Of a stretch of 64,000 nucleotides of DNA, positions 1-8,610 are shown one piece after another. The stretch lies in contig NZ_CP073766.1 in NCBI RefSeq assembly GCF_018255755.1, forward strand, positions 6,570,501 through 6,634,500, in the 5' to 3' direction. Source of the stretch: Chitinophaga sp. HK235 (lineage in GTDB: Bacteria > Bacteroidota > Bacteroidia > Chitinophagales > Chitinophagaceae). Both the position numbers and the translations under genes were made by a program. The stretch's first letter is position 1. Every line of letters starts with the position of its first letter. A model generated the notes under the pieces. That model ran no database searches and was not told where the DNA came from. It saw only the letters and a list, made by a program, of their open reading frames with translations.

Positions 1-1230
1 TCCTACTTCCACAGTACTTCCATCGTACTTAGGCCCGAATTGCTGATTTTCAAAGGGAACATTAACGGTTTGTCCTGTTACAGGATCTACATAGCTGGAT
101 TCGCCTCCCCAGCCACCATAGGTATATTGCAGATTCGGCAGTTTGGAAATACTTTCCCACTGTACGCTGGTTTTAAAGTTTACTTCTGTTTTACCAACAG
201 CTGGTTTCTTAGTGGTAATAACCAACGCGCCATTGCTACCATTAGATCCATACAATGAAGCTGCAGCGCTGCCTTTGAGCACGTTTACACTTTCAATGTC
301 ATTGGGATTGATATTACTCAGAATATAAGGTGCCACAATTGCTCCGTCCAGCACAACAAGAGCAGCATTATTCCCGGTAATAGATCTGTTGCCGCGTAAG
401 TTGATTTTATAGGAAGGATCCAGGTTGTTGTCCTGTGTTTGAATGGACAGGCCGGATACTTTACCAATTAACCCGGAAGTGGCGTTGATGTTTTCCGCCT
501 GGTTTAATTCTTTACCACTGATAGTGGTAGCAGCATATCCCAGTTCCTTTGGCTGACGTTTGATGCCATAGGCGGTGACTACTATTTCCAGCTGGAGATT
601 GTCCTTTTGTTTTAAGTGTACAGCAACGGGATCTTCGTTAACCACCGGTATTTCTACCGTTTCTGTTCCAATGTAGCTGAACACCAGAACTTTGGAACTG
701 TTGGCAGGAACGGAAATTTGAAAACGACCATTCGCGTCTGTACTGGTGCCGAGTGGAGTGCCTTTGATCCTTATCGTTACACCCGTTAATGGTGCTCCTT
801 TTTCATCCGTTACTACACCTTTGATAAGCAGGGATGACTGTTGATTAGCAGTATTACGATTAGGAGACTCTGATTTTAATACGATGATGTTGCGTCCTAC
901 AATAGAGTAGCTCAGTGGTTGTCCTTTTAAACAGGTGGCCAGCGCGTCGGATACAGGAACGTTATTGAGATTTACCGTGACAGGAGTGGTAGACTTCAGT
1001 ACATCATCTTTGTAAAAGAAAACGTAGTCAGTCTGGCGCTCTATAGCCGCAAATATTTGCGGAATATTCAGTTTTTCTCCTTTCAGCGTAACGTTCTGTG
1101 AATACGATTTGGCGCTCAGTTGCATACTGACAGCCAACAGAAAAACAAAGATTGTTTTCATCTTGTATAGCGTTAGGTTAGGGCGTGCAAATAGCTGTAT
1201 CCTCTCAAATACAGGGTTTAAGAAAATCAT
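1..1230 (-). CDS. SusC/RagA TonB-dependent receptor with STN domain (partial, N-terminal part)
   Basis: Outer-membrane TonB-dependent receptor of the SusC/RagA type, for import of an oligosaccharide or other large nutrient together with a SusD partner. The window holds only about the first 390-410 residues; the beta-barrel lies beyond position 1. Visible in order are a signal peptide (KTIFVFLLAVSMQLSA), an STN secretin/TonB short domain that contacts a FecR anti-sigma factor, a carboxypeptidase-regulatory-like beta domain, and the start of the plug with the usual VVLDGA and ESVNVLKGSAAASLYG motifs. I start it at ATG 1230, which adds a short basic leader often seen in this family. ATG 1161, directly before the signal peptide, is an equally possible start. 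It follows the sigma and FecR genes on the same strand, so cell-surface signalling control is expected. Confidence 0.92.
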   Translation of the reverse strand, partial: MIFLNPVFERIQLFARPNLTLYKMKTIFVFLLAVSMQLSAKSYSQNVTLKGEKLNIPQIFAAIERQTDYVFFYKDDVLKSTTPVTVNLNNVPVSDALATCLKGQPLSYSIVGRNIIVLKSESPNRNTANQQSSLLIKGVVTDEKGAPLTGVTIRIKGTPLGTSTDANGRFQISVPANSSKVLVFSYIGTETVEIPVVNEDPVAVHLKQKDNLQLEIVVTAYGIKRQPKELGYAATTISGKELNQAENINATSGLIGKVSGLSIQTQDNNLDPSYKINLRGNRSITGNNAALVVLDGAIVAPYILSNINPNDIESVNVLKGSAAASLYGSNGSNGALVITTKKPAVGKTEVNFKTSVQWESISKLPNLQYTYGGWGGESSYVDPVTGQTVNVPFENQQFGPKYDGSTVEVG

Positions 1231-1339
1231 ATTTTTTTGGTTGAGTAATGAGCAATAGACTTCGGTCTCTCTTAAATTCAAAAGCGCTTTTGTTAATTCA
1301 GTGATCCCTTTTCGATTGATCCCACCAGGGGAGTTATTG

Positions 1340-2587
1340 TTAATTTTTAATAATAATTGTGGAATTATTTATTTCATATTTGATATTATTCAGGTCTAAT
1401 ATTTTTAGGAATTCAGATAGATTCTCGTTGCGTTTTAATTTACCGGTGAATTTTATATCTGTGACATGATCTTCAAATTGAACATTTACATCATACCATC
1501 TTTCTATTTGTCGCATTACAGCGGAAAGGGGGACAGAAGAAAATTGGGTATAGCCGTTTTTCCATGCTATTATGGCATTCACATCTATCGTCTTATTGAG
1601 GTTCATTTCTCCTTCCCGGCTTATATTTACCTGCTGGTTAGGCAATAATACCTGTGATTGCGTGGTGCTGTGCGCGTGTACTCTTACTTTTCCTTCCAAT
1701 AAGGTGGTACTTACAAACGGTTCATTGGAGTAGGAGTTAATATTGAATTTCGTTCCCAAAACTTCCACCCTATAGCCGGCATTGGCTGCTGATTTGTTAT
1801 CTGCTTCAACAATAAATGGTACCGGTTGATCATGATTGCCTATCAGGTGCTTCACTTCAAAATATGCCTCTCCTGTTATATATACCTTTCGTTCCCCGGC
1901 AGGAAAAGCTACCGGGAATCTGATGGAGGAAGCAGCATTCAACCATACTTTACTGCCATCTGATAGCTGCAGAGAATATTGGCCGCCACGGGGTGTGGTG
2001 ATGTTGTTATATAATATCTCTTCGTCTTTCTTTTCTTCTGCACTATAAATGATTTCACCGGTTTTAGTTTTTACGACACGCCCTGGTCCCTGCGTTGCAA
2101 GCAATCCGTTTTGGGCACTATCCAATACGATGGTTTGTCCGTTGCTCAGGGTAAGGGTAGCTTTGTTACTGCCACTGGTGATATTCAGATCAGATGGCGT
2201 TATGCGGGCCACCTGGGATAATGGCTTGTTGCCGGAATGGTGAACGTAATAATAGCCTGACAGGCCAACAAGTGCAGCGACCATGGCTGCCGATGCCCAG
2301 TGCCACCACCTGGAAAATGATACCTTTGGTTGTGTATTGGTTTCAGTAGCTACATCAGGTGTGTTGGAAAGTATTTCTCTTAATATATTTTCGGCATCTG
2401 CAATACTCAGAAATGTACTTATTTGTACCGGATATTGATCAATATCCTCAATGGTTTGGGCAATCAGCTCCTTTACCGTTATTTCATTTCCGGTAAGGGA
2501 AAATAATTCAAATAATTCCGATAGTTCTTCCTCGGAACAACTATCATTCACATACTTGTGGAATAACTCCAGCAATCGGTCCTGCAT
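1340..2587 (-). CDS. FecR-family anti-sigma factor
   Basis: Inner-membrane anti-sigma regulator that relays the state of the SusC receptor to the ECF sigma factor encoded just upstream. The 415-residue protein has an N-terminal cytoplasmic helical region, one membrane segment near residues 94-114 (ASAAMVAALVGLSGYYYV), a periplasmic FecR domain (GGQYSLQLSDGSKVWLNAAS) and a C-terminal DUF4974 domain ending in YEINNSTIIIKN. ATG 2587 (MQDRLLELFHKYV) is preferred over the upstream in-frame ATG at 2626, because this family normally begins directly with the helical domain. It sits between the sigma gene and the SusC gene, the standard order for such cassettes. Confidence 0.93.
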   Translation of the reverse strand: MQDRLLELFHKYVNDSCSEEELSELFELFSLTGNEITVKELIAQTIEDIDQYPVQISTFLSIADAENILREILSNTPDVATETNTQPKVSFSRWWHWASAAMVAALVGLSGYYYVHHSGNKPLSQVARITPSDLNITSGSNKATLTLSNGQTIVLDSAQNGLLATQGPGRVVKTKTGEIIYSAEEKKDEEILYNNITTPRGGQYSLQLSDGSKVWLNAASSIRFPVAFPAGERKVYITGEAYFEVKHLIGNHDQPVPFIVEADNKSAANAGYRVEVLGTKFNINSYSNEPFVSTTLLEGKVRVHAHSTTQSQVLLPNQQVNISREGEMNLNKTIDVNAIIAWKNGYTQFSSVPLSAVMRQIERWYDVNVQFEDHVTDIKFTGKLKRNENLSEFLKILDLNNIKYEINNSTIIIKN

Positions 2588-2666
2588 AAACGCTGATATA
2601 AGTGCCACTAAAAATATTAGACGCATGGCATTTATGCAAAGGGGTAGATAAATAAAAATATTTTTT

Positions 2667-3344
2667 TCAGAAAACTACGGTATTGTCTAAGGTGTTTGAA
2701 ATCAATATATTAGCATCATTAGAAAGAACGTGGCTTTCATGAGGGTGTGGGGAGAATTCACCAAAATCATGTGTATAGTCGCAAACGCATAGGAAAATTA
2801 CCAGTAAGAAACTTTGGTCGCGCAAAAAGGTTTGTACAATTTTGTTGGCGGCCATAATATGTTTCTTTACGGTTTCTTTGGAGATATTTAGTTGTGCAGC
2901 TATTTCATCATGACTAAATCCTGCTGTTCTGCTTAGATGGTATACATGTTTTTGCTGAGGGGTTAATAAACGGGCGGCCCGGGATAAAGTAGCCTGCAGG
3001 TCGCGCAACTTAATGGATTCTTCCGTACCACTATCCATATCGACGCTGTTTTCCTGAATCGTTCTGATAACTTTTACTTCCGCCTTCTTTCTTCTTAACT
3101 TACTATAAATATTGTTCCGCACCATGGTATGCAGGTAGGCGTCAAAGTTTTCAATTTCATGGAGCGACTCCCGGTTTAGCCAAATGGTCGTAAATACTTC
3201 CTGCAATACATCTTTGCTGCTAATGTCTGATTTCAATAGCTTTTGGGCAGCGAAATATACTTTCGCCCTATGTTTTTCAAATAATCTTACAAATGCAGTT
3301 TCGTCCCCCTCCGCTATTGCAAGCAAAAGCATTTTATCCTCCAT
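2667..3344 (-). CDS. RNA polymerase ECF sigma-70 factor with C-terminal extension
   Basis: ECF (FecI-like) sigma factor that would direct RNA polymerase to the neighbouring FecR/SusC genes. Region 2 spans about residues 12-78, with DVLQEVFTTIWLNRE as the core-binding helix. Region 4 spans about residues 115-170, with the recognition helix near SHDEIAAQLNISKETVKKH. The 225-residue length is greater than usual. After the sigma-4 domain comes a hydrophobic stretch (SFLLVIFLCVCDY) and then about 40 further polar residues with no recognised domain. Hydrophobic C-termini are common in Bacteroidota FecI-like factors, but the extra polar tail is less so. Confidence 0.92.
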   Translation of the reverse strand: MEDKMLLLAIAEGDETAFVRLFEKHRAKVYFAAQKLLKSDISSKDVLQEVFTTIWLNRESLHEIENFDAYLHTMVRNNIYSKLRRKKAEVKVIRTIQENSVDMDSGTEESIKLRDLQATLSRAARLLTPQQKHVYHLSRTAGFSHDEIAAQLNISKETVKKHIMAANKIVQTFLRDQSFLLVIFLCVCDYTHDFGEFSPHPHESHVLSNDANILISNTLDNTVVF

Positions 3345-3394
3345 TGTTAGCCAATTACTTAGTCGGGCTAAAATAGTGAAAATATATTTATAAG

Positions 3395-3946
3395 TTATTT
3401 ATAAAGCCATTTCCTGATCCATTTGGTATAATGTGGCATTACCAGATAAACCATCAGTAGCACAATAACACCCGAAATGAAAAACGAATCAATAAATCGT
3501 ATGTGGGGAACTTTCAGGAATCTTAATACCGGAGCTAAAATCAGCGGCATAATTGTGGTCAAAGGATAAATTGCCGACCATGTTACAAGAAACTGTTTCC
3601 ATCGGACAGGTGGTTTTACTTTGTCTTTTTCCGGTGTGAACAAAAAATCCAGCCCGTTTTTTATATGGTAATTGTCATCTGTTACCAGGAGCGGACGGAT
3701 TTTTTCAATGAAGCGTTTCCTGTCCGGAGACTCCATCCAGCGTTTCAGATGGTCTATTGTATCAAACCGTATGATGATGGTGTATAAATAGGTAAGACCA
3801 GGAATCGGGCGAATAATATGCCAGTCAATATGCCCAACAGTGCTTCTGCAAAGTGGACCGATTTCATTCAGCCATTCTTCATATTCCTGATGTTTTCCTT
3901 CGATAACCTGGTGTGATATAACCACCGTTGCACCGTCTTTTTCCAT
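3395..3946 (-). CDS. ABM-domain (antibiotic biosynthesis monooxygenase-like) membrane protein
   Basis: 183 residues. The N-terminal ~110 residues form an antibiotic-biosynthesis-monooxygenase-like ferredoxin fold (VVISHQVIEGKHQEYEEWL, then IIIRFDTIDHLKRWMESPDR). They are followed by two hydrophobic segments at about residues 125-145 and 152-172 and a basic tail. This layout matches the known membrane-associated ABM group (COG3224 type). The substrate is unknown; members have been linked to quinone or haem-like oxidation or to scavenging reactive compounds, but nothing here fixes that. It lies alone between the sigma gene and a divergent FAD monooxygenase. Confidence 0.8.
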   Translation of the reverse strand: MEKDGATVVISHQVIEGKHQEYEEWLNEIGPLCRSTVGHIDWHIIRPIPGLTYLYTIIIRFDTIDHLKRWMESPDRKRFIEKIRPLLVTDDNYHIKNGLDFLFTPEKDKVKPPVRWKQFLVTWSAIYPLTTIMPLILAPVLRFLKVPHIRFIDSFFISGVIVLLMVYLVMPHYTKWIRKWLYK

Positions 3947-4112
3947 AAAAGAATGTATAATTATTAATTGTTATTTTATCCGAAATGGTTGATCTTTAGC
4001 TATAGATTCAAAAATATAAATTTTGAAATGATTATTGAGCATTAAAGCACATGAAATGAAGGATTCATAGGCCGGTAGTATAAACATAACAGTGTAAAAT
4101 CCCCCAAACTGT

Positions 4113-5237
4113 ATGAAAATAATAATTATAGGAGGCTCTATCGGTGGACTCAGCGCAGGTATTGCACTTGATTGCAAGGGATACGATGTTGAAATTTATG
4201 AACGCTCTGCAGGCCGTATGCAGGACAGAGGTGCGGGATTAGTTATTCAGCCGGACATGATGAATTATTTGCAGGAACACCATATTTCTGCAAAAGAAGT
4301 TTTTGGTGTGCCGGCGTATGAAAGACAAGTGCTGAATAGTAATGGTGATCCTTCTTACACATTCAAAAACGATACTTCATTCACCTCCTGGAATTACATT
4401 TGGCAACAACTCAAAGATCACTTTCCGGAAGACCGGTATTACTTTGGTCATCAATTGGAAACGATAGCGGAAAAAGACAATCATGTAGCGGTAACTTTTG
4501 CCAACGGCATTAGGAAAACAGCCGACCTGGTTATTGGTGCAGATGGTTACAGCTCTGTAACGAGAGCTCATTTTTTGCCGGAATCAGCGCCCGCTTATGC
4601 AGGTTATGTTGCCTACCGTGGGTTGATACCGGAAAGTAAAATGACCGATGAAGAAATTGCTTTTTTTGAGAATAGATTTTCCATTTATCCATACCGGCAT
4701 TCTCACTTGCTTTGCTATATGGTGCCGGGTACAAAAGGAGAATTAAACAAAGGACAACGTTTATACAATTGGGTTTGGTATCTTAATAAATCGGAACAAC
4801 AATTAAACGAAATACTCACGGATAAAGACGGCAAAAAGAGACTATATGCCGTGCCTCCTGCTTTCCTGAGCAGCAAATCCATCAACGACCTTCATCAACT
4901 TGCCAACGATGAACTTCCTGCAATTCTCAGGGACAGGGTCCATCAAACCGAAAATCCTTTTGTTCAGGTAATTGTTGACCTGGCTGTTCCCAAAATGTAT
5001 AGCGGACGTATTGCGTTGCTCGGCGATGCGGCTTTTGTTGTAAGACCCCATACCGCTTCCGGCACTGCTAAAGCCTATCGTGATGCTATTGCACTGGCAG
5101 ATTGTTTGTATTATCATAAAGATGATATTGACAGCGCATTACCTCACTGGAATGACCAACAAATAAGAGAAGCATCCCACCTCATACAGTATGGCAAACA
5201 ATTGGCACTAAGAAGCGGGCTTGGAGGGAATATTTAA
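4113..5237 (+). CDS. FAD-dependent monooxygenase (aromatic hydroxylase type)
   Basis: 374-residue class A flavoprotein monooxygenase. The N-terminal Rossmann motif is IIIGGSIGGLSAGIAL, followed by an acidic ribose-binding end (VEIYERS). The mid-protein DG motif is DLVIGADGYSSVTR. The C-terminal GD motif RIALLGDAAFVVRPHTASG binds FAD and lines the active site. The closest families by pattern are the 2,6-dihydroxypyridine or salicylate-type hydroxylases. The substrate cannot be read from the sequence. It is divergent from the ABM protein gene, with about 165 bp between their starts. Confidence 0.87.
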   Translation: MKIIIIGGSIGGLSAGIALDCKGYDVEIYERSAGRMQDRGAGLVIQPDMMNYLQEHHISAKEVFGVPAYERQVLNSNGDPSYTFKNDTSFTSWNYIWQQLKDHFPEDRYYFGHQLETIAEKDNHVAVTFANGIRKTADLVIGADGYSSVTRAHFLPESAPAYAGYVAYRGLIPESKMTDEEIAFFENRFSIYPYRHSHLLCYMVPGTKGELNKGQRLYNWVWYLNKSEQQLNEILTDKDGKKRLYAVPPAFLSSKSINDLHQLANDELPAILRDRVHQTENPFVQVIVDLAVPKMYSGRIALLGDAAFVVRPHTASGTAKAYRDAIALADCLYYHKDDIDSALPHWNDQQIREASHLIQYGKQLALRSGLGGNI

Positions 5238-5258
5238 ATCACGGACATCATTCGATAA

Positions 5259-5396
5259 TTTTCTTCAGTTCAGCCGCCGGATGGTAATACCATTAACATA
5301 AGTGGTCATACAGCTTGCCTGATGAAAAGAGATAAAACAGGCATTGGGTTGTGGTTGGTGGATAATCCTTTTGGTGCGGCAGTGCTGGAAGTCTGA
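5259..5396 (+). pseudogene. Possible C-terminal gene remnant (about 45 codons)
   Basis: Directly after the FAD monooxygenase there is an open stretch with no start codon of its own. It reads with protein-like composition (GNTINISGHTACLMKRDK, then GIGLWLVDNPFGAAVLEV) and ends in tandem TGA TAG stops at 5394. I do not recognise the family. It may be the tail of a gene whose front has been lost, or chance. Only the residue pattern supports it. Confidence 0.22.
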
Positions 5397-5428
5397 TAGC
5401 TCCCGGCTAACTAACCGACAAAAAAACA

Positions 5429-5458
5429 AAGCCCTCAAATCGAAAGATTTGAGGGCTT
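5429..5458 (-). terminator. Rho-independent terminator
   Basis: A perfect 13-bp stem (AAGCCCTCAAATC with its complement) closes on a GAAA tetraloop. On the minus strand it is followed by a T-rich run (TTTGTTTTTTT). It lies just downstream of the DHFR-family gene, which it should terminate. Confidence 0.85.
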
Positions 5459-5483
5459 AAAGCTCGCGAGGCGAAAGTTATGT

Positions 5484-6029
5484 TTAGTTTCCTGGTTCAT
5501 AGGTAAGTTGCACAACACCCGATTTAAAAACATTGGTTTCAATCAACTTTAAACCTATTCGTTCCTTTATGTCTTCAAACAATGGTTTACCAGTTCCCAA
5601 AACTACCGGATGTACCGATATTTTATATACGTCGATAAGACCTGATTGTATAAATGTCTTGATAAGACTTGCTCCACCATATAGCCAGATATCTTTGCCT
5701 CCTTGCCGTTTTATTTCAGCAACCTGGTTAACTACGTCGGAACTTATGAATGTAGCATTGCCATCTTGTCTGCTTTGACGTGAAAAAACAAATTTCTTCT
5801 TTGAATGTATTCCTTGCCACATCTCTTTTTCTGCCGGACTGGTTGTTGTATCTGGTTGGAAATTCCCCCAGGCGTCATAACTTACTCTGCCGTAAAATAT
5901 AGTGTCGATGCTTGATATAAAACTACCAAAATCCATATCATCATCCATAATGCACCAATCCACTTCCCCATTTGGCCCCTCAATAAACCCGTCTAAGGTA
6001 ACGGCTAAATTCAAAATTATTTTTTTCAT
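5484..6029 (-). CDS. Dihydrofolate reductase family protein (RibD C-terminal-like)
   Basis: 181-residue NAD(P)H-binding reductase-like protein of the RibD C-terminal/DHFR superfamily. It begins KKIILNLAVTLDGFIEGPNG, the typical start of this group. Other family motifs are IDTIFYGRVSYDAWG and a nucleotide-binding KDIWLYGGASLIKTFIQSGL. These stand-alone proteins are widespread in Bacteroidota and mostly of unknown substrate; they are not the housekeeping FolA. A second, distant family member is encoded at 16392-16943. A hairpin terminator follows the gene, and a CAAAAATA element (TATTTTTG on the coding strand) just upstream could be the -7 box. Confidence 0.88.
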   Translation of the reverse strand: MKKIILNLAVTLDGFIEGPNGEVDWCIMDDDMDFGSFISSIDTIFYGRVSYDAWGNFQPDTTTSPAEKEMWQGIHSKKKFVFSRQSRQDGNATFISSDVVNQVAEIKRQGGKDIWLYGGASLIKTFIQSGLIDVYKISVHPVVLGTGKPLFEDIKERIGLKLIETNVFKSGVVQLTYEPGN

Positions 6030-6094
6030 TCAGAATACTTTTTTACAAAAATACATACCTGGCCTTGTTTCTCTTTTGGAAAAAGGCGACAAAA

Positions 6095-6829
6095 TTAAAA
6101 TTGAGCGGGAGTAAGACCCGAGTGCCGTTTTATTTCATTCGTAAGATGTGCCTGATCATAAAAGCCACATTCAAAAGCTATATCTGATAAGCTTTTCTTT
6201 TGGTTTATATCGTTCATCATAGAAAGAACTGACTGGAAACGAATAATCTTTACATATTCCTTAGGTGTTAAACCAATATGAGTTTTAAAAAGCCGTTCTA
6301 ATTGCCTGACAGTTGTAAAATTCCTTTTAGAAATTTCACGGATGCTTACATTTCCTTTGGAAATATGAATATCGTTCAGGACAGACTGAAGCGACTGGTT
6401 GATACTTCTTTTCCTATCTAAAAAATATCTGTTGAGGTAAGCATAGGGGGCTTTATTTATCTTTCCAATATCAAATGAATAGGGCAAATCAAATTCAAAA
6501 GTATGATTGGTTAATTCATTTTGTGGAGCATAGTTGTAAAAAGACGAAAACACAGCAGGTTTTAAACACACTCCTAACAGATGTGTGTTCCTGTCAATAA
6601 AACTATCCTTAAAAGTAGTCATTGCCCCTACCACGTATGTTTTACCATAGTCCATAGTAGTCAGGCCATTATCCGTTTTGCAGGGTTCCCCTAAATTTAT
6701 AATTATCCCGGGACACCCATCAGGAAATATTCGCTCCCATTGGTCGTCGCTATCATCACCTTTCAATTCCCAGAAAGAATGGATATAGGTTTCTAATTCC
6801 GGGCAAGGTTGAGCCTCATTATGTTTCAT
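6095..6829 (-). CDS. AraC-family transcriptional regulator
   Basis: 244 residues. The C-terminal ~100 residues hold a double helix-turn-helix of the AraC type (SIREISKRNFTTVRQLERLF, then SDIAFECGFYDQAHLTNEIK and a terminal RHSGLTPAQF). The N-terminal part (PELETYIHSFWELKG, FPDGCPGIIINLG) matches the DUF6597-type sensor domain found in many Bacteroidota AraC regulators. It likely controls a neighbouring gene such as the DHFR-family reductase 65 bp downstream on the same strand; that link is inferred from position only. Confidence 0.9.
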   Translation of the reverse strand: MKHNEAQPCPELETYIHSFWELKGDDSDDQWERIFPDGCPGIIINLGEPCKTDNGLTTMDYGKTYVVGAMTTFKDSFIDRNTHLLGVCLKPAVFSSFYNYAPQNELTNHTFEFDLPYSFDIGKINKAPYAYLNRYFLDRKRSINQSLQSVLNDIHISKGNVSIREISKRNFTTVRQLERLFKTHIGLTPKEYVKIIRFQSVLSMMNDINQKKSLSDIAFECGFYDQAHLTNEIKRHSGLTPAQF

Positions 6830-7007
6830 TACTAAAACTAAATTGGTTATTTATAATCTGGATATGGAGCCGATATAGTGGCTCCAGGATAATTAGGCAT
6901 TGTAAGATAACTATCTTAGAGGCGATCGCGCTGCGGGACGCTTCTGTTTTTCCGGATGTTCCATCAACCGCGACTAACGCTACTGTTATTATGGCTGCTG
7001 AACTTTC

Positions 7008-8489
7008 TCATTTTCCTATTTTATCAGTTACATTCTTTATTATGGCCACTGTTTCATCTATTTCTTTTTCGTTTAATCCTGCAAAGCCAAATCGTAGAGA
7101 ATTCAAATGGTTTGTTCCATAACTATAAAATTCTCCATCATTCATGAACATACCATTAATTGCCACCTGTTTGGAAATTTCGGGTAAGGAAAAATCTTCA
7201 TTGAATTTAACCCAAACCGCAAGGCCTCCTGCTGGCTTTGCAAACGAAACTACATTTCCCAGTTGCTCCTGTAGTTGATCACATAAACGGTTCCTTCGGG
7301 CACGATACAATTTTACTGATTTTTTTATATGCTTCTGCATTTCCCCGTTTTGCATTAAGGCAGCGAAGGCTCCTTCGAACAGGTAATCGTTTCTGTAATC
7401 CAGAATGGTTCTCACTAAAACCGCTTCCTGAATAAAATTGCCGGGAGCAATCATGTATCCTAAACGGACGGAAGTAGTGAGTGATTTGGTAAGTGAACCA
7501 ATGTAAATGATATTCCCGCCATGATTCCCGCTTGCTAATGGCAATATTGGACTACCATTATAATGAAAATCATAATCGTAATCATCTTCAATCACCGGGA
7601 AATGGTATTTCCGGATTAAGTCCATCAATTTTATTCTCCTGTCAGTACTCAGTGTTACTGTTGTTGGATGGTGATGGTGTGGGATGATATATAAAAGGTC
7701 AGGTTTTTGAGTCTTACAGAATTGTTCAATAAAGTCTATTTTCATTCCATTTTCATCCATGGGAACTTTTACCAGTTTTGCGCCGAACTGCTCAAAAATC
7801 AGATTGGCCAGAAAGAAATTGGGCTCACCTACCAGCACAGTTGAGCCGGGGCGGAGTAAAATTTTGGCAGCTATATAAATGGCCATTTGCCCACCATGTG
7901 TTAGCAGGATATTATTGGTGTCAATATTTAATCCTCTGCTATCTGATAGATATTCTACCAGTGCAGATCGCAAACTCAATGAGCCCATTGGACTGCTTTG
8001 ATTGGGAGTATGTCTGTGCGAAAAACTATGGAACAAACTACGGTATTCTCTCAGCAGCAGATCTATTGGCGCTATTCTTTGGTCCGGAAATCCGTCGTTG
8101 ATCACCAAACGATATTCTGTGGATTGAGGAGCCAAAGCCGGGAAATCAATTATTTTTTTTACTTCAAAGCCGGTGTCCCTGGTGTAGGCAGACGTTATTT
8201 TGGATTTATTAAAATCCCTGGGATTTATCCGGGGTAGTTTTTCTGCGACCGTAACATTCTTTCTTGGCTCAATTTCAACCCAGGCCTGTGCTTCCAGTTC
8301 CTGATATGCAGCAACTATTGTTTTTCTGTGTACGCCAAGTAAAACCGCCATTTCGCGGGTTCCGGGCAAAGTCGCTCCTGGTTTAATAATACTGTCAAGA
8401 ATAAGCTCCGTTAATTGATTGGATATTTGTTGATATAAAGGTGTACTGGTATCCTTGTCAAGTTTAAGCAGTGTCTTAAATGGAAGCAT
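7008..8489 (-). CDS. MocR/GntR-type PLP-dependent transcriptional regulator
   Basis: 493-residue fusion of a GntR winged helix (about residues 15-80, with LPGTREMAVLLGVHRKTI) to a fold-type-I aminotransferase domain (about 120-490). The PLP lysine is K335 in IGSLTKSLTTSVRLGY, and the cofactor ring-binding acidic motif is EDDYDYDF at 301-308. The PSHQ-PTG loop of the family appears as IIPHHHHPTTVT. MocR proteins sense PLP or PLP-amino acid adducts and usually control the divergent neighbour. Here the divergent neighbour is an RND efflux operon starting 121 bp away, which is an uncommon pairing. Confidence 0.9.
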   Translation of the reverse strand: MLPFKTLLKLDKDTSTPLYQQISNQLTELILDSIIKPGATLPGTREMAVLLGVHRKTIVAAYQELEAQAWVEIEPRKNVTVAEKLPRINPRDFNKSKITSAYTRDTGFEVKKIIDFPALAPQSTEYRLVINDGFPDQRIAPIDLLLREYRSLFHSFSHRHTPNQSSPMGSLSLRSALVEYLSDSRGLNIDTNNILLTHGGQMAIYIAAKILLRPGSTVLVGEPNFFLANLIFEQFGAKLVKVPMDENGMKIDFIEQFCKTQKPDLLYIIPHHHHPTTVTLSTDRRIKLMDLIRKYHFPVIEDDYDYDFHYNGSPILPLASGNHGGNIIYIGSLTKSLTTSVRLGYMIAPGNFIQEAVLVRTILDYRNDYLFEGAFAALMQNGEMQKHIKKSVKLYRARRNRLCDQLQEQLGNVVSFAKPAGGLAVWVKFNEDFSLPEISKQVAINGMFMNDGEFYSYGTNHLNSLRFGFAGLNEKEIDETVAIIKNVTDKIGK

Positions 8490-8533
8490 ATGGACTACAT
8501 TGAATGTTGAAACTGGCCCCCAAAGGTAAATGA

Positions 8534-8598
8534 ATGCCTTTATAGTTTTGCGAGTGAATAGTAACTGATCACTATTTATTTTTTTATCTAAAAGGCAT
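8534..8598. promoter_or_regulatory. Divergent MocR/RND control region with -7 box and inverted repeats
   Basis: The 121-bp divergent spacer holds a TAnnTTTG-type -7 box for the efflux operon (TAGTTTTG, 8543-8550). An inverted repeat AATAGT-N8-ACTATT (8557-8576) lies about where transcription would start. A second, wider inverted pair ATGCCTTT/AAAGGCAT (8534-8541 and 8591-8598) brackets both. No clear -33 TTG is seen at the normal distance. The symmetry and position suggest operators for the MocR regulator, an inference from layout. Confidence 0.45.
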
Positions 8599-8610
8599 CC
8601 ATGTCACGCC

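Noticed and set aside
3395..3946. ABM domain plus membrane helices as a novel fusion
   Set aside because: This arrangement is already known as a family of its own (COG3224 type).
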